NCBI GenBank assembly: GCA_021521415.1
Contig: JAIQDT010005480.1
Location: 140,504 to 204,503, forward strand
Length of the DNA: 64,000 nt
Origin: Bidens hawaiensis
Lineage: Eukaryota > Streptophyta > Magnoliopsida > Asterales > Asteraceae
Reading direction: 5' to 3'
In this document: positions 35,518 through 47,400 of the stretch, one piece after another
How positions within the stretch are numbered: position 1 is the first letter of the stretch
How the letters are laid out: each line of letters begins with the position of its first letter
Made by a program: the position numbers and the translations under genes
Notes under the pieces: generated by a model
Told to the model about the DNA's origin: nothing
What the model saw: only the letters and a program-made list of their open reading frames with translations
The model's database searches: none

Positions 35518-35786
35518 ATAGCTGTCACTTACGAACAAACACAACACTCATCCAATCAATATTTCAGCAACGTCATGGCAAATCATGAAACGGTTAGCAT
35601 CCCCACACTTGCTTCAACCTCCAGCACATCAACCATCATCAACCAACCCCATAATAACCTACAAGAGAAGAGACACCTGAAATAGCAACAAAATAAAATA
35701 ATAAAAATGAAACATATTACCGGGTTGCCTCACGAAAAGCGCTAAGTTTACACAAAAAGTCTTCAGCCAAACTTGCTCCCGAAACC

Positions 35787-36655
35787 TCAATCAGGAGGCT
35801 TCTCCTTTATCCGCTTCCCATCAATACTTCTCAACACACTCCTCTTACAATTGGTCGGGAAGAAACCAACTGCACCGCTCTCACGGGCCCAAACATACGA
35901 CTTGAACTTGGCCCACCAACTCTTAGATTCCCCCAAAAATGATTCCCTGAAGTGAAACAGGAGTGACAAACTCTTCTGCACATCATGATCTCTGAGCCTA
36001 GATATCCCTCTTATTCTTTTAGCCAACTTTTTAAACCTCAACACGTCCCGAATGAATATTGAGTACAGTTCATGTTTTGGTTTCTCATAATCAAGGTGTA
36101 ATGTCGAAAGAATTGAATCAACTACTACCTCATGGCTCTTTTCACAAGGCTCATTCTTGACCCCCACACTTGGCTCGTTATACAATAGATCTTCAAGCAA
36201 CTTCAAATCACCAAGTGGGTCAAACTCTCATTTATCCATGACTGTAAAATCCACCAAATCATAACCAAACTCATCTCTAAAATCTTCTTCCCACAAGGGA
36301 ACACATTCATCAGACTGTTTTTCCATCCCTGCATCTTCAAACTCAATAATCGGCTCACTAATTTGTGACTGGCTCATTAAACCAAGCCGAATTCCATCTA
36401 AAGCTTGTTGGGTCGAAAATGTGTCATTTGGATTTGTATCATGGTGGATACGTAACCAATCAAACCGTACCTATGGTATTTGTTCAATGAATTCACCAGA
36501 TTAGTTTTCATAACCCAGAAGATTCCCATTAAATCAAACATCAAACGTAACCGGGGGTTCACTCGATTTTTCACTTTGCAATCCAAAATCCTCTATATCT
36601 CCATCTGCCAAATGGTGTAACGTTTTTGTTCTTTGAATCCATTCCCATCAGTCAC
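35787..36655 (-). pseudogene. Unrecognised sense-strand ORF of T2
   Basis: The only substantial ORF in sense orientation within T2. The open part 36206-35787 has 139 codons from a methionine; upstream the same frame continues through one TGA at about 36212 (VDFTVMDK then EFDPLGDLK) for roughly 85 more codons, so the ancestral protein was longer. It is acidic upstream, then has a K/R-rich middle (RDVLRFKKLAKRIRGISRLR) and an aromatic patch (SWWAKFKSYVWARE), ending FFPTNCKRSVLR..KEKPPD. It lacks zinc knuckles, a protease D(T/S)G, RT, RNase H or integrase motifs. It could be a diverged gag-like or extra-ORF relic of a Tat lineage; I do not know its function. Confidence 0.5.
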
Positions 36656-36859
36656 CATTACTGCAAACTTAAACAAAAACGGAACATGGGCACCATATAG
36701 TACTAGACTAAAATCAATTAAAACTAAAATTAGACTAACACTAGACAATTAATAATAAGTTAATATAAAAACTAAACTAATTAATTAATCTAGATATATG
36801 TAAAAATACAAAAGGCAGGTCCACAAAATCGGGTCGTTCTCTAATCGCCTCAAATCATG

Positions 36860-36880
36860 TCCCCGACAACTGCGCCAAAA
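36860..36880 (-). other. Primer binding site of T2 (tRNA-Asp type)
   Basis: In sense, three bases after the 5' LTR, TTTTGGCGCAGTTGTCGGGG resembles the TGGCGCCGTTGCCGGGGA site used by Tat/Athila elements, with two mismatches. Confidence 0.75.
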
Positions 36881-36883
36881 ACT

Positions 36884-38043
36884 TGATATGCAAAAAGCTA
36901 TATATAAATAATAATAACTAATTCTCGCAATGCAACATGAAGTCTTAAATTTATAAAACCAAACAAACCTAACTAAGCTTCACACAAACGGTAAGTGTAC
37001 CGGTCGCGTAGCAGCACAGTCTAATGGAAGTCCACATGTCGAACACAAAGACACGTGAGAACGGCTCAGATAATTAACCCTAATTTAAGTCCTGCCTAAA
37101 TAATATATTTATTTATAGTATTTATTTAAAATTAAGTTAACTTAAAACTTAATTAACGGTGGAACTTAACGAAACTAACAGGAAAACTTAACGGGATTTA
37201 ACGATAATAAGAAAACGAATCACCTAGATAATATGAATTAATGGGTATAGGATGGCTCAAGTGCTAATAAGTGTTTAAAACCAGCTTCTAAAGATGAGCA
37301 AAGATAGATGCAATCAAAGCGACTGGGTCCCCACTGTCAGTTTTCCCAGCAAACCCTAATGACGTATACCTAGCTTTTAATTCACGGTTGTTTATTTACG
37401 TACCCTAAAATAGATAAATATGATAAACATGTTCATTATAATCTGATTAAAACTTTTTTGAATGTTTAAAACTCAAAAACGAACTCACAATCGTTAAAAT
37501 ACTCAAAACCGACAACCGGATGATGAACCTCAAAACCGACAGCTGGTCCTCCTTGGTAATTCGTCCAAAACTGATGTATGACAGCTGAGATGATGATAAA
37601 TTCGTTCATAGGGTTTTATATATATATATATAGATGAGTTAAACGTGCTAAACAAGCCAAAATAAACAAAACTCGGTCCAACCAGGCCCATATAGGATAA
37701 AACAGTTGGGCCTAGCTGATATCTGATCAATCTTGGCAGCTTGGGGCTCCACGCAGCGTGGCCATGGACCCCCACCTTGGTCGTGTGGCCCGGCCAAGGT
37801 TATTTCGTCCGTTTCTTTGATTTCCAGCTCGTTTATCTTCGTACGCGTATACCGGCTCCATTTGAATCCTGTTTGAGCTTATTTCTTCTTCATTTAGACT
37901 CGTTTTTCGCTCTCTTCAACCATGGAATCTACAATAATCTCAAACATGTAATTTCATGCAATAATACTCAATAATCGTTAACGGTTTACGCACAAAACAA
38001 CATAAAAACTATCAAGAAAATATGTGTGCTTTACAACACATCA
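36884..38043 (-). mobile_element. 5' LTR of T2
   Basis: A 1,160-bp LTR with ends TGATATGC and CAACACATCA. It matches the interrupted 3' LTR over most of its length but lacks the segment equivalent to 27025-27580. The ORFs here are chance frames. Confidence 0.85.
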
Positions 38044-39569
38044 TGGATGTTCATGTACGTATAACATGTAACTTTACTAGCAACTATATTGTTAACATTA
38101 ACTAAAGTTTATTTATGCTATGATAGGGAGATGCCATTGAAGTCGTTGCAGATTCCAAGAATGAGTCATACTTTGACAAGAAACTCCATGTAGGCTCATG
38201 CTCTAACAATTTACCTAATAGATTTCCAACTCGTCGTCTCCCACAAAGCATCACTAAGAATTGGAATGAGCACCATCTTTAAACCCATCCATAACAATAA
38301 CATACCAACTCACTATTTCCAGTTTGCATCATATGATATGTTGGACAGTTGAACAAAAGATCCTCAACAACTCACAAGTATTAACTACAAATTAGAAAAC
38401 TAACATGCAAACAAAAATATTTCTATATTTACCTCACCTCACATCTACCTATACACAGACTTTATCAGCTACATTGAATAGGTAACTCCCATACACAAAA
38501 GAGCAAGAACGCTAATAAGGAAGATTACCTTACAAGATGAAAGGTACATAATTAGTTGTTACACTTCACTCTAAAATGAAACTAATAAACTAGTTATGCA
38601 GAAAAAAACGTTATTGAAGTGACATTCTGGAAAGATCAGTTGTCCGAAGTCGAAGGGGATATACCAATTGGCGAGCTACTCAGAGTAACTGCAACATCCG
38701 TTACTAAGTTTATAGGTACTAAACACCTAACCGTATACCTATTATATAATAACCAAAAGATATGACTATGCACTCGAGAGCAGTATTGTGTTAATTTATG
38801 AGCTACGACGCACTATTGACATATGTCATGATTTCAGCTACTCAATTGCTTAATATTTTTATGTATCAGTTAGGCATACAAACAAACAAGGAAACACTCC
38901 ATCTGTAAAGCTCTGATGCTACAACGACAACCATAAATTCTTCAATTCCAGCCCTTGAAGAGTACAAAAATAAGTACGCATCACCACACATCATTACACA
39001 ATACACATAGCACATATGAAATAATTTGCACAAGTACAATTTTATAAGTACAATCAAGTAAAAAACCAATAATACGCAAATATATATATACACACACACA
39101 CAAGCAATTCTATACATGTGTATTGTTATAAACAGAATGTTTTGAAGTTTAAAATAGGGTTTGAGTGAAATAACAAGCTCATTGAATAGATAAACAATTC
39201 CATACGTGTATATTATTGTGAAGAGAATGTTCTGAACTTTAGAAACATTGTTTTAGTGAAAACACAATTTGTGCACACATTGTTATTGTAACAGGTACAA
39301 GAACATACCTAGATACATATCAAGATAATCAGAACCATTAACTACTATTGCCGAAATGCTAAAAACAGACAAGAAGGTGCATTTCCACCACTAATATCAC
39401 TATCGACCACTTTTATTAACTGCATATTATTGTAAACAATAACTAATCAAATGTTCTTTAACAGTAAGTACAACAAGAAAACCCACCTGCAATACCTAAA
39501 AAAAACCAAGTTTCGAATGTGAAGATCATCTGAAAAAACAAGATTCAAACATCATGTAAGACACTTCAC

Positions 39570-39838
39570 TAGGAATGAGAAAATTCGGGACTGGTACAAG
39601 TACGGAAATCGGTATCGATTTGGTACTGTCGGTACCGAACCGGTACCAAAGTTTTGAGTTTCTGTATCGCTATCGGTACTGGTATTTCCCGATTTTCTTA
39701 CCATCAAGATACCATCCCGGTACCGATACCGAACCGAAGATTTCGGTAACTACCGGTACCAAAAATTTATGATTTTGGGGAACGGGATTTTGGGGTCCGG
39801 GATCGGTCGGTACCGGTATGGTACTGATCTTATCCCTA
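39570..39838. mobile_element. hAT-like MITE rich in GGTACC palindromes
   Basis: Ends TAGGAATGAGA and, on the other strand, TAGGGATAAGA; flanks CACTTCAC (39562-39569) and TACCTCAC (39839-39846), an 8-bp duplication with two transitions. The body is packed with GGTACCG, CGGTACTGG, GGTATCG and similar self-complementary words, so it can fold extensively. It lies in the intron between RPA-like exons 3 and 4. Confidence 0.65.
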
Positions 39839-40190
39839 TACCTCACTACAAAAAAATAACAACCACAGCTGCTAACAAATTATTGTTAAGTGTTAAGTAA
39901 ATACAACAATCAAAGACAAAACAGGCAACATAAAAGCAGTTTTATTCAACGAGTCAGTGACAACCATGTTAAAGGCCACCTGCGGAGAAATGACACTTAA
40001 ACGTCTCAACAAATATCCATACACAACACCACCACTCTTGCTTGCCATTAAAGAAATCCCTCCCCAAATAAATGTGACCTCAAGCATGACGAAACGGTCA
40101 CAATCAACAGGGCATCTGCGCCTGCAACATTGTCTTCAAACACCCCAGACCCTAAAGCATCCAAAAGCAAAAATATCATACAATTAACAG

Positions 40191-40667
40191 GTAAAATTAT
40201 TTTTACCTTTACATTATCTTTTAAACATTTCCCCACAAAATTTTAAACATTCTAACCAAACATTTTTTAACTGAAAACCTAGACAGAGCCACCAACAAAG
40301 AAAACCAAACACCAAATCAAGTGAACATTGAAGAAGCATAAAAGGTGCCCCATCTATTTTGGATAACTAAAAAGCCCCAACTCAACAACAATTAGAAGGT
40401 GGTAGTGGTTCTGTACAACAACAACCACTTATTTTGTATAGCCTAAATATTATAATGTTACTGATAATGACTGCCACGTATGTAAGTATCCTCCTTAGGC
40501 AAGTTTGAAATTTCTCACGCCAAATGGTAGGCTTAGCCTTTGTACTAACTGATGGGGACTTTTGTAGTAACTAACAATGAAATACCTGTAATAACTAACA
40601 TTAGGCTCCTGTGATGCTTCCACTTACTTTCATTTGTCGCTTATCGGCAAAAACTAAACAACCATTA
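40191..40667. other. Helitron tail or intergenic, nothing resolved
   Basis: Follows the GT donor of RPA-like exon 4. No ORF with recognisable similarity; the Helitron 3' hairpin and CTRR end should be near here or under LTR D, but I cannot point to it. Confidence 0.4.
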
Positions 40668-43600
40668 TGTAACACTTGACCAAATTTATCGCTAATGTAA
40701 TCGTGATTAGCAATATAATAACATTTATGAATAAAATCTTTCTTTATTAAGATTAAATCTTGCAAAGTCAACAAAAAGTCCAAATTTTGACACGTAACGA
40801 GCATTCCTTAAAATAACCTCGGGCAGCGGGTCAGAAAATAAATTAATAATTAATATAATTAAATGGCACCAAAAATTTAAATATGTTAAAACATTGGAGA
40901 TAATGTATAAACATAATTTTAGAAGGCTCGAACCGCAAAAACTGAGAAATAAGCAAACAAAAGGCAGTATAGGAATCGAAAATGACCCGACATAAACTAT
41001 TTTCATAAAAATAGTTATGATAGTCCATATTGTCAAGAATTTGATTTTGCTCAAACTCTGACAAAAATTATCAAAAACGGGATCCGATTGATTATCTAAA
41101 ACTCGCAATACGTTAAATCGATTAACCAAACTATTTATATTATAACCCAACCCTTTTACTCCCCCCCCCCTTGGGCTGGCTCACCTTGACACCTCACCAC
41201 CCCAACTCATTTTTCTCCCATCCCTTGTCACCAACTCAAAGCTCCAATGATTACACCCCTAATCCAGTGTGTTGTGTTGTAACTTGTTTTATCCACATAA
41301 TCCCTATTAGCTCACCCACTCTACTCCTCCCTCTCCCTCTTTATATTACGGTATATATATACACATACACACACACATAAACATCACACATATAAAATTC
41401 AAATCATCAAACACATACTCACATTCAAGCCTAGATCAAGAACAATGGTGATTAGCAACTAGGAAGAGGATTAAGAGGAAGGATCATCACACCCACAACC
41501 ACTACATTCTCATCTTCATCCTAAGATCTTCAAGAACACAAGTAAGTTATGATTATGAGTTAAATTATAGGGTTAAATAGGTTAGATTAGATGTTCTTGA
41601 TTGATATTAAACTTAAAGATTGGAAATTATGAATGTTGGTGTGTGTGTATGTGAGTCGTGTGTATGTACGTGTGTGTAAGGGGAAGGATTGAACCCACAT
41701 ACACATGCATACATTCATCTTGAAGTTCATACTTTGATTATGATATGAATACTTGGCATATATTTATTTGATAGATAATGAATTGCATACTTGAACTAAG
41801 ATAGCATGCATTGTTAAAGTATAGATTGGATTAGCACATGGATCAACTGACACTTACTTGCTAGAAATAGAAACTTTGAAAACTTGAATAGAACAAATGG
41901 ATGCATGAAAATATGTCAAACTAGTTGAATGAGATAAACAATATTCCCACTTAATAATTATTGGAAAGATTGAATTAGATAAGATTATCAAAAATTAAAA
42001 GTTACTATAATATGAAACTTTGTTGATTAAACACTTAGGAAATTCATAAAAGTGATGAAATACATGAACTAATGATTTGAATGACTTGATGATTTAATAA
42101 TTTGAATGACTTGATGATGATAGGAATAATCACAAGATTGTTTAATTGATTCTTAAAAAGGACATACATGATTGCACACACATGTTAGAACCTTCAAAAT
42201 AGTAATAAGAATATAGTTGAAGAGTATTAACTTGGCATGTTAGGAGAGTCATGATAATAGTTTGAAATCTTAATTTTTAAGTGTTATTATGATGTTTGTT
42301 CATATATGAAATGATAAGCTTGATTATTGACATTATTAATAAACTTAAGTTATGAATTTGAAGCTTAAAATTGATTTAAATGTGTTATATGAAACTATGT
42401 GATCAAATCTGGAAATAAGAATGAATTATGTGTTATAATGTGTATATTTAGTTCATAGGATAATTGGCGTGGACTTAATTGCCTTATTTTACTTGTCGTT
42501 AACTTTAACGGTCGAAAAATCGGCTTTTAAACGTAAACCGACACAACGGTTAGGGACTGTTTTAAATACTCATATATAACATAAGTTAATATATTATAAG
42601 ATTACAAGATAACAAAACTTGGTTCTAACCGATTCCTGTCGCGAAAACCGACACGAAAACGTTAAAAGTTGCTATCCTAATAAAATATTAACTAAAATGA
42701 AAAATAATATATTGTTGTGAAATAACTTCTAAAACTTAACTAATATATATATATATATATTATATATATATATATATATAAGTGTTTTCTAAGATTTAAA
42801 AGTTATATTCTATGCAAAAAGTCAAACAGTTCGTTAAACGCGAAACCGACGAAACCGACAAAACCGACGAAACCGACAAAATCCATTAAAATAATAAATT
42901 AGTATTTTCTTAATACTTTCCAGAAACTGAAACCATTAAAATAATAAATTATTATATTTATATATTTTCTTTATTTATTAATTACTTTAGTTATTAAGAC
43001 AATAGTTAATGACTTGATAGGAATTCACTTGCTTAAGTGCTTGTGTGAACATTAGACTAGGGTTAACAAATAAAAGACTTTTATAACCTAAAACTTAAAC
43101 CAAGTTTTATTAACAAAACGTGTACTAATATAGGACACAAAAATTTTGAAACGAAAAGCTTCAAACCTTGAGTTTCTCTATCGACCCCTCGTTTTCAAAA
43201 TGTTTTATTGTGTTTTAGGGGAAAAGTATATTCTTTCTACTAATTTTTATTGAAACTTTTATAAAGCATTTTATTTTACAAACCGTGTAAAAAGTGGGAT
43301 GATTCAACAATTGGTTAAATAACTGTTAACCAAATTAATAAGGACACGAAATATTAGTATATTTATTGGGGTGACCCCCCCTCCCCCTCCAATCACGTTG
43401 GGTTAAAAGTGGTAATATTTTGAGTATGGTAGGTATCAAGTTATCAATTTTGATAGTCATACACTTGTTTTATTCCTTGCTAGTCTACAACAGTACGATT
43501 TGCTAAAAGATAAAATGCTATGTTTTATTATGAGTTTCAAAGATATAATTACCATGTTTAAAGAACGGTAAGGAAAGATTACTACCGTTGCTTATGGTAA

Positions 43601-44084
43601 TTATTGATAAAAAGAATGGTCATTGAAACATTGTATGGTGAGAATGTACTCATTTATTATAATTCTCAATAAGTTGATATAATATTGTTTATTATGACTT
43701 TTATGATGACTTGAATTGAAAGTTTGATTGCCTTACTTTCACTAATATACATATAAATGTATATATATATATATATATATATGTAAGTATATGTATATAT
43801 ATATATATATATATTATTTTCAATAAAGAGAACTCACCAACATTCGTGTTGAAGTTAATTTTAATATGCTTTTCAGGTAAGTGATGGCTTCGAGGGGATA
43901 AGGAAAAGAGAGCCTTGGATATGTGTTTGAATAATGTAGAAACCGGGATTTTAATTAACCGTGCAGTGGCTCGTGTAAAACTCTGATCATGTAATAAATA
44001 TTTTTATTGAATAAAAGTTAAACGTTTATTGATCAATATTTTGCTCTATTATAATTGGCTATCGGCATCTGTCACGACCCGAAC

Positions 44085-46226
44085 TGTCACACCCTAACCT
44101 AAGGCGGAAATGCCGAGGCGCAAACTGATTGCTCACAGCTTTTCAAAGGTTACTATCATGCAACATTATTTAAATGACAATATCTATTAATTAAATTAAG
44201 TTTTCAAATAAATCAAATACAAACAAATACAAAATCCATACACATATAACAATACAACTTATATCACAAATGATCTTGATTAATTATTTTCTAACTTAAA
44301 TTCTTCACTGAGTCCTCACCAATCTGCATTAAATTTCTACTATACCCTGCATATGCGTATAAAATAGAATTTTGTCAACAACAAATGTTGAGTGAGCAAC
44401 ATACCAGTTTAAATGTACATATAGTATATATAAAAATAAGTAATTGCAACAAGTCATATGAAAATAACAAATTAACCAAATGAGCAAGTATAACTAAGAT
44501 GTCGAGAAGCACAAAGGCTAACAACTGGCGTATGATCATACTATTCTGAGATTATGTTGGACCTCTCTGAATGTGGAAGCATATAAAGCAAGTAAGCACA
44601 TAAACAAGTAAGGTATAAGTTGTTAACACATAAGACAATAGTATATATAAGAAATATAATTTACACATATGTCCTTAAAACATGGAAAAATAAGTAAAAT
44701 AGGGGAATGTGGTACTCACCTCGATAGATGAACAAAAGTGAAAAGAGAATATTAAGATTGATGATTGCGGATCACACGCTGATGATAAAGCCTAATAAGG
44801 ATAATAGAATACAAAGATACTAAATTAATGATCTAGATTGATTATGAGAGTCGATAGTTATTTATCAAGTTATGTATACTGTTTAAACTTATAAATTATA
44901 TTTAGCCTTGATTATATTTTATGACGTCGAACATTTGTATAAATAAAATACATCCTTCAAATTTAATTTATTCGCTAACTATATAAGTATATTAAAATAT
45001 TTCATTATATAAAAATAGTTATGTGAAAGTAAAACACATCTTTTATAATTAATTAATTTGTCAAATACATAAGTATAAAAATTTACCTTTTTTTAATATA
45101 TATATATATATATTAAATATATAATCCAAAATATAAATTACGTGATATTATTTATACATATATACATATATGTATATTTATATACACATACACATATACA
45201 CATGGGCGAAACAAAGATGCGGAAAAAACACAAGTATTATTGTCGGTTTTATAAGAAAATAATTAATTTCTTAGTTATTATTATATATATTATTTATTAA
45301 AATAGCTTAAAAAAATATACCAAAAATAAATCTGAAATAGGGTGGCAGGAACTCGAGCCCGCGACATGCCACTCTGCAACTAAGGTTCCAACCAACTGGG
45401 CTAACCAGTTTATGCGTAATAACTTAGGAACTCTTAAATAAAAATAAACATAAGCAAATCTATTAACAACCATAAACCCTAACAATCTTTAATCGATAAA
45501 ACCCGATATAGTTTGATCAATTAATACGGGGTTATCAATCTTTGACTACTGACGAACATATTGAACCTAGTAATTACCTCATATCTCATTGATAGGATGG
45601 GTTAAATACTCCGTCAATGGCCGGTGACGAGGAGAACGAACAACCAAACAAACCGTTAAAGAAATTCAATTGATTAATGGGTTAAGGACGGCTAGAGGTT
45701 CGTGATGAATACTGCAAAGTTAATTAAGTTTTTATAAACAATAACTTGGTTAACAAGTTCGTATTAAGGTCGGCTTAAACGAAAAGGTAAAACGAATCAA
45801 CGAGATTAAATTAACACAATCAGCTTGTCGGTTAGGCCGCAGATGGTAAGTATAACATATCCAAAGATTCAATTTCCAAGTTTGCTTCGTAAATTGTAGT
45901 CCAAGACACTCGAATTTGAAATCGAATTCAAATAGGGTTGGATTTGGTGATTGGATCAGGGTATGGGTAAGGATTATCCAGATTATAAAATGGGTTATAA
46001 TGTAAAAGTTTCATTTTAGACCGTGCAGTTTGAAAGTGGGTACAATATAGGTTAAAAGTTTATATTTTGGGTTAACTGTGTAAACACACAAAAGATATAA
46101 TTATAAATAATTAAATATTAATAAAATAATCAATTTAACTCGACAAAAGCGATAAAATTTCCCAAGCATCGAAATGGGTCAGGTTTTAATATAAATAATA
46201 AATCTTGGAAAACCCAAGTTGTTACA
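44085..46226 (-). mobile_element. Solo LTR C, antisense, inside LTR D
   Basis: A 2,142-bp LTR starting TGTCACACCCTAACC and ending CAAGTTGTTACA, flanked by a perfect CGAAC duplication (44080-44084 and 46227-46231). Removing it joins GGCATCTGTCACGACC..CGAAC to GACTTAGTTAATG of LTR D. Its sense end is the same type as the fragment at 6113-6390. It contains a tRNA-like segment and a hairpin variant (GTCAACAACAAATGTTG at 44376). Confidence 0.88.
45341..45410 (-). other. tRNA-like segment (tRNA-derived SINE head or tRNA relic)
   Basis: On the minus strand TAGCCCAGTTGG (45392-45403) is a perfect Pol III A box, followed 32 bases later by GGCTCGAGTTCC (45348-45359), close to the B box GGTTCGANNCC. 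Between them are GGAACC and GTGGCATGTCGCGG, as in tRNA-derived plant SINEs. A T-rich stretch follows about 20 bases on. It does not fold into a standard tRNA by eye, and no SINE ends or duplication were found. Confidence 0.5.
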
Positions 46227-46287
46227 CGAACGACTTAGTTAATGTTTTCCGCTGCCTTGATTAAGGTTTTCGGGGTGTGACAGAAGT

Positions 46288-46300
46288 TGGTATCGGAGCC
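46288..46300 (+). other. Primer binding site of element D (tRNA-iMet)
   Basis: TGGTATCGGAGCC, one base off the usual TGGTATCAGAGCC, directly after the LTR end. It also fixes the sense orientation of LTR families B, C and D. Confidence 0.8.
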
Positions 46301-46796
46301 AATCGTTATAGAGAATTAGAAAATTTAAGATTTTTCTAAACTATAACCGTATATTCAAACACACGCTCTTTTCCCATCTCGCGAAGCTGGAACGTAAAAA
46401 TATATATACGATTAAGTATTTATTACTAACCTTGTTTAATATGTTTTTCAGATTGCGCCACCACACGAGATAGTGACAAACTCTGAGACTAGTGATGAGG
46501 GTGTACCAGCATCCCAGATTATGTTCCGACCCGTGATCGCCCTGGGTCACCCTGGATCGAGTTCGACGGCTACACCTCTTAAGGTGTACTCTCGAAAACG
46601 ATCCCGAGCTGACTACGAGGCGAACACCTCCACCGTGGCCCAACCCCAGACTGAGGCCCCACCACCATCACTGATGTGCTTTATAATATATATATATTTT
46701 ATATAAGTATTCCCTACACTTTTAAGTTGTTTTGAGTTAGTTTTGGTTTAATTATACATGTTTCTTGTTCGTATTTAATGTTTAAAGGTTTCAAGA
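46301..46796 (+). pseudogene. 5' end of element D: leader and gag start
   Basis: After the PBS, ORF 46473-46706 gives a 77-residue N-terminus (SETSDEGVPASQIMF, then a basic VYSRKRSRADYE patch) in the place where gag begins in chromoviruses. It ends at TGATGTGCTTTATAAT, which itself resembles a T-family LTR start, and the element A2 insertion follows at 46797. The gag core is missing. Assignment as gag is positional. Confidence 0.45.
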
Positions 46797-47237
46797 TGTA
46801 TGCCCCCGTTACCGGTGCCTCTCTATGGACGTTGGATTTACTCATAAACATAGTTCTAAATATCAGAGTTGATTAAAACTTTACGCGGAATATAAAACTT
46901 CAACCATAACATATTTCATAACCTTCAAATCTTGTCTTAACAAACATTCAAGTCGTTTAAAAATAAACATGGTCTTTAAAATAACATAACATTTCCTTGA
47001 GATGCCAGTATTTTCAATTCCATGCCATGTGTCCTTATCAAGCATGCTGCCTCATCCTACTCACCTTCGTGCATACTAAAAGCCAGCTACGCTGAGTGAG
47101 TTCTAGTTAATCAATTAACTTACTTTTCGTAACATATACATACCCGGAGGTACGCATTACATACTTAACCTGTTCATCATTCTTCCATATACATTCATAA
47201 CTAACCTTACATTATAAAGAGCATTCCGCCCTACATA

Positions 47238-47400
47238 CCTCGTATATTATTTGGTTCTGGTGCCATACATCCTCGGATATTATTAGGGTCCGGTCTCCCT
47301 TTTTCCTCGGATATTATTAGGGTCCAAAGCCCTCCATCCTCGGATATTTTTAGGGCCAGGTACCCTCTATCTTCGAATATTGTTAGGGTTCGGTCTCCCT
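47238..47400 (-). repeat. 33-bp repeats in 3' LTR of A2
   Basis: Five degenerate copies of CTCGGATATTATTAGGGTCC. The 5' LTR has the same array at 56540-56700. Confidence 0.8.

Larger units (their letters stand above)
26504..38043 (-). mobile_element. Element T2: Tat/Athila-like LTR element without gag-pol
   Basis: A complete element in antisense. LTRs are 36884-38043 (5') and 26504-32951 (3', expanded by nested insertions), both with TGAT..ATCA ends. A tRNA-Asp-type PBS and an AAGTGTGGGGA polypurine tract lie in the correct places. Flanks TGAAT (26499-26503) and TGGAT (38044-38048) are a 5-bp duplication with one transition, and removing the element rejoins the RPA intron. The internal region is only about 3.9 kb and encodes one unrecognised ORF; I see no gag, protease, RT, RNase H or integrase. 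It therefore needs proteins from a relative in order to move. Confidence 0.85.
26417..40190 (+). pseudogene. RPA70-like ssDNA-binding gene of the Helitron, split by element T2
   Basis: Plant Helitrons often carry a replication protein A 70-kDa-like gene next to the Rep-helicase. Four pieces are visible: exon 1 at 26417 to about 26498 (LEIRVIKKWIPHARLQYM); exon 2 from 38127 (GDAIEVVADSKNESYFDKKL) after acceptor ATAG; exon 3 from 38602 (NVIEVTFWKDQ..GDIPIGELL..TSVTKFIG) after TGCAG; exon 4 at 39940-40190 (FNESVTTMLKA, PPLLLAIKEIPPQINV), after AGCAG and before a GT donor. These correspond to RPA OB-fold segments in order. Exon 1 is cut from exon 2 by the 11.5-kb T2 insertion, and a hAT-like MITE sits between exons 3 and 4. 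Frameshifts occur in exon 4. I cannot locate the Helitron CTRR 3' end; it may lie before or under LTR D. Confidence 0.72.
40668..46282 (+). mobile_element. 5' LTR of Ty3/gypsy element D, with solo LTR C nested
   Basis: Ends GTTTTCGGGGTGTGACA at 46282, followed five bases later by a tRNA-iMet PBS, so this is a 5' LTR in plus orientation. The start is placed at TGTAACACTTGACC by analogy with family B/C starts; it is less certain. Excluding nested C it would be about 3.5 kb. A promoter-like CCCTCTTTATATTACGG lies near 41335. It holds the CACCAACATTCGTGTTGAAG hairpin at 43836-43856, a GACGAAACCGACAAAACC repeat near 42845 and TA/AT microsatellites near 42750 and 43765-43815. Its 3' LTR is not in the window. 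Confidence 0.65.

Noticed and set aside
39845..39859. CACTACAAAAAAATA as a CACTA terminus
   Set aside because: The CTCAC part is the right-hand target duplication of the hAT-like MITE; no subterminal repeats or partner end follow.
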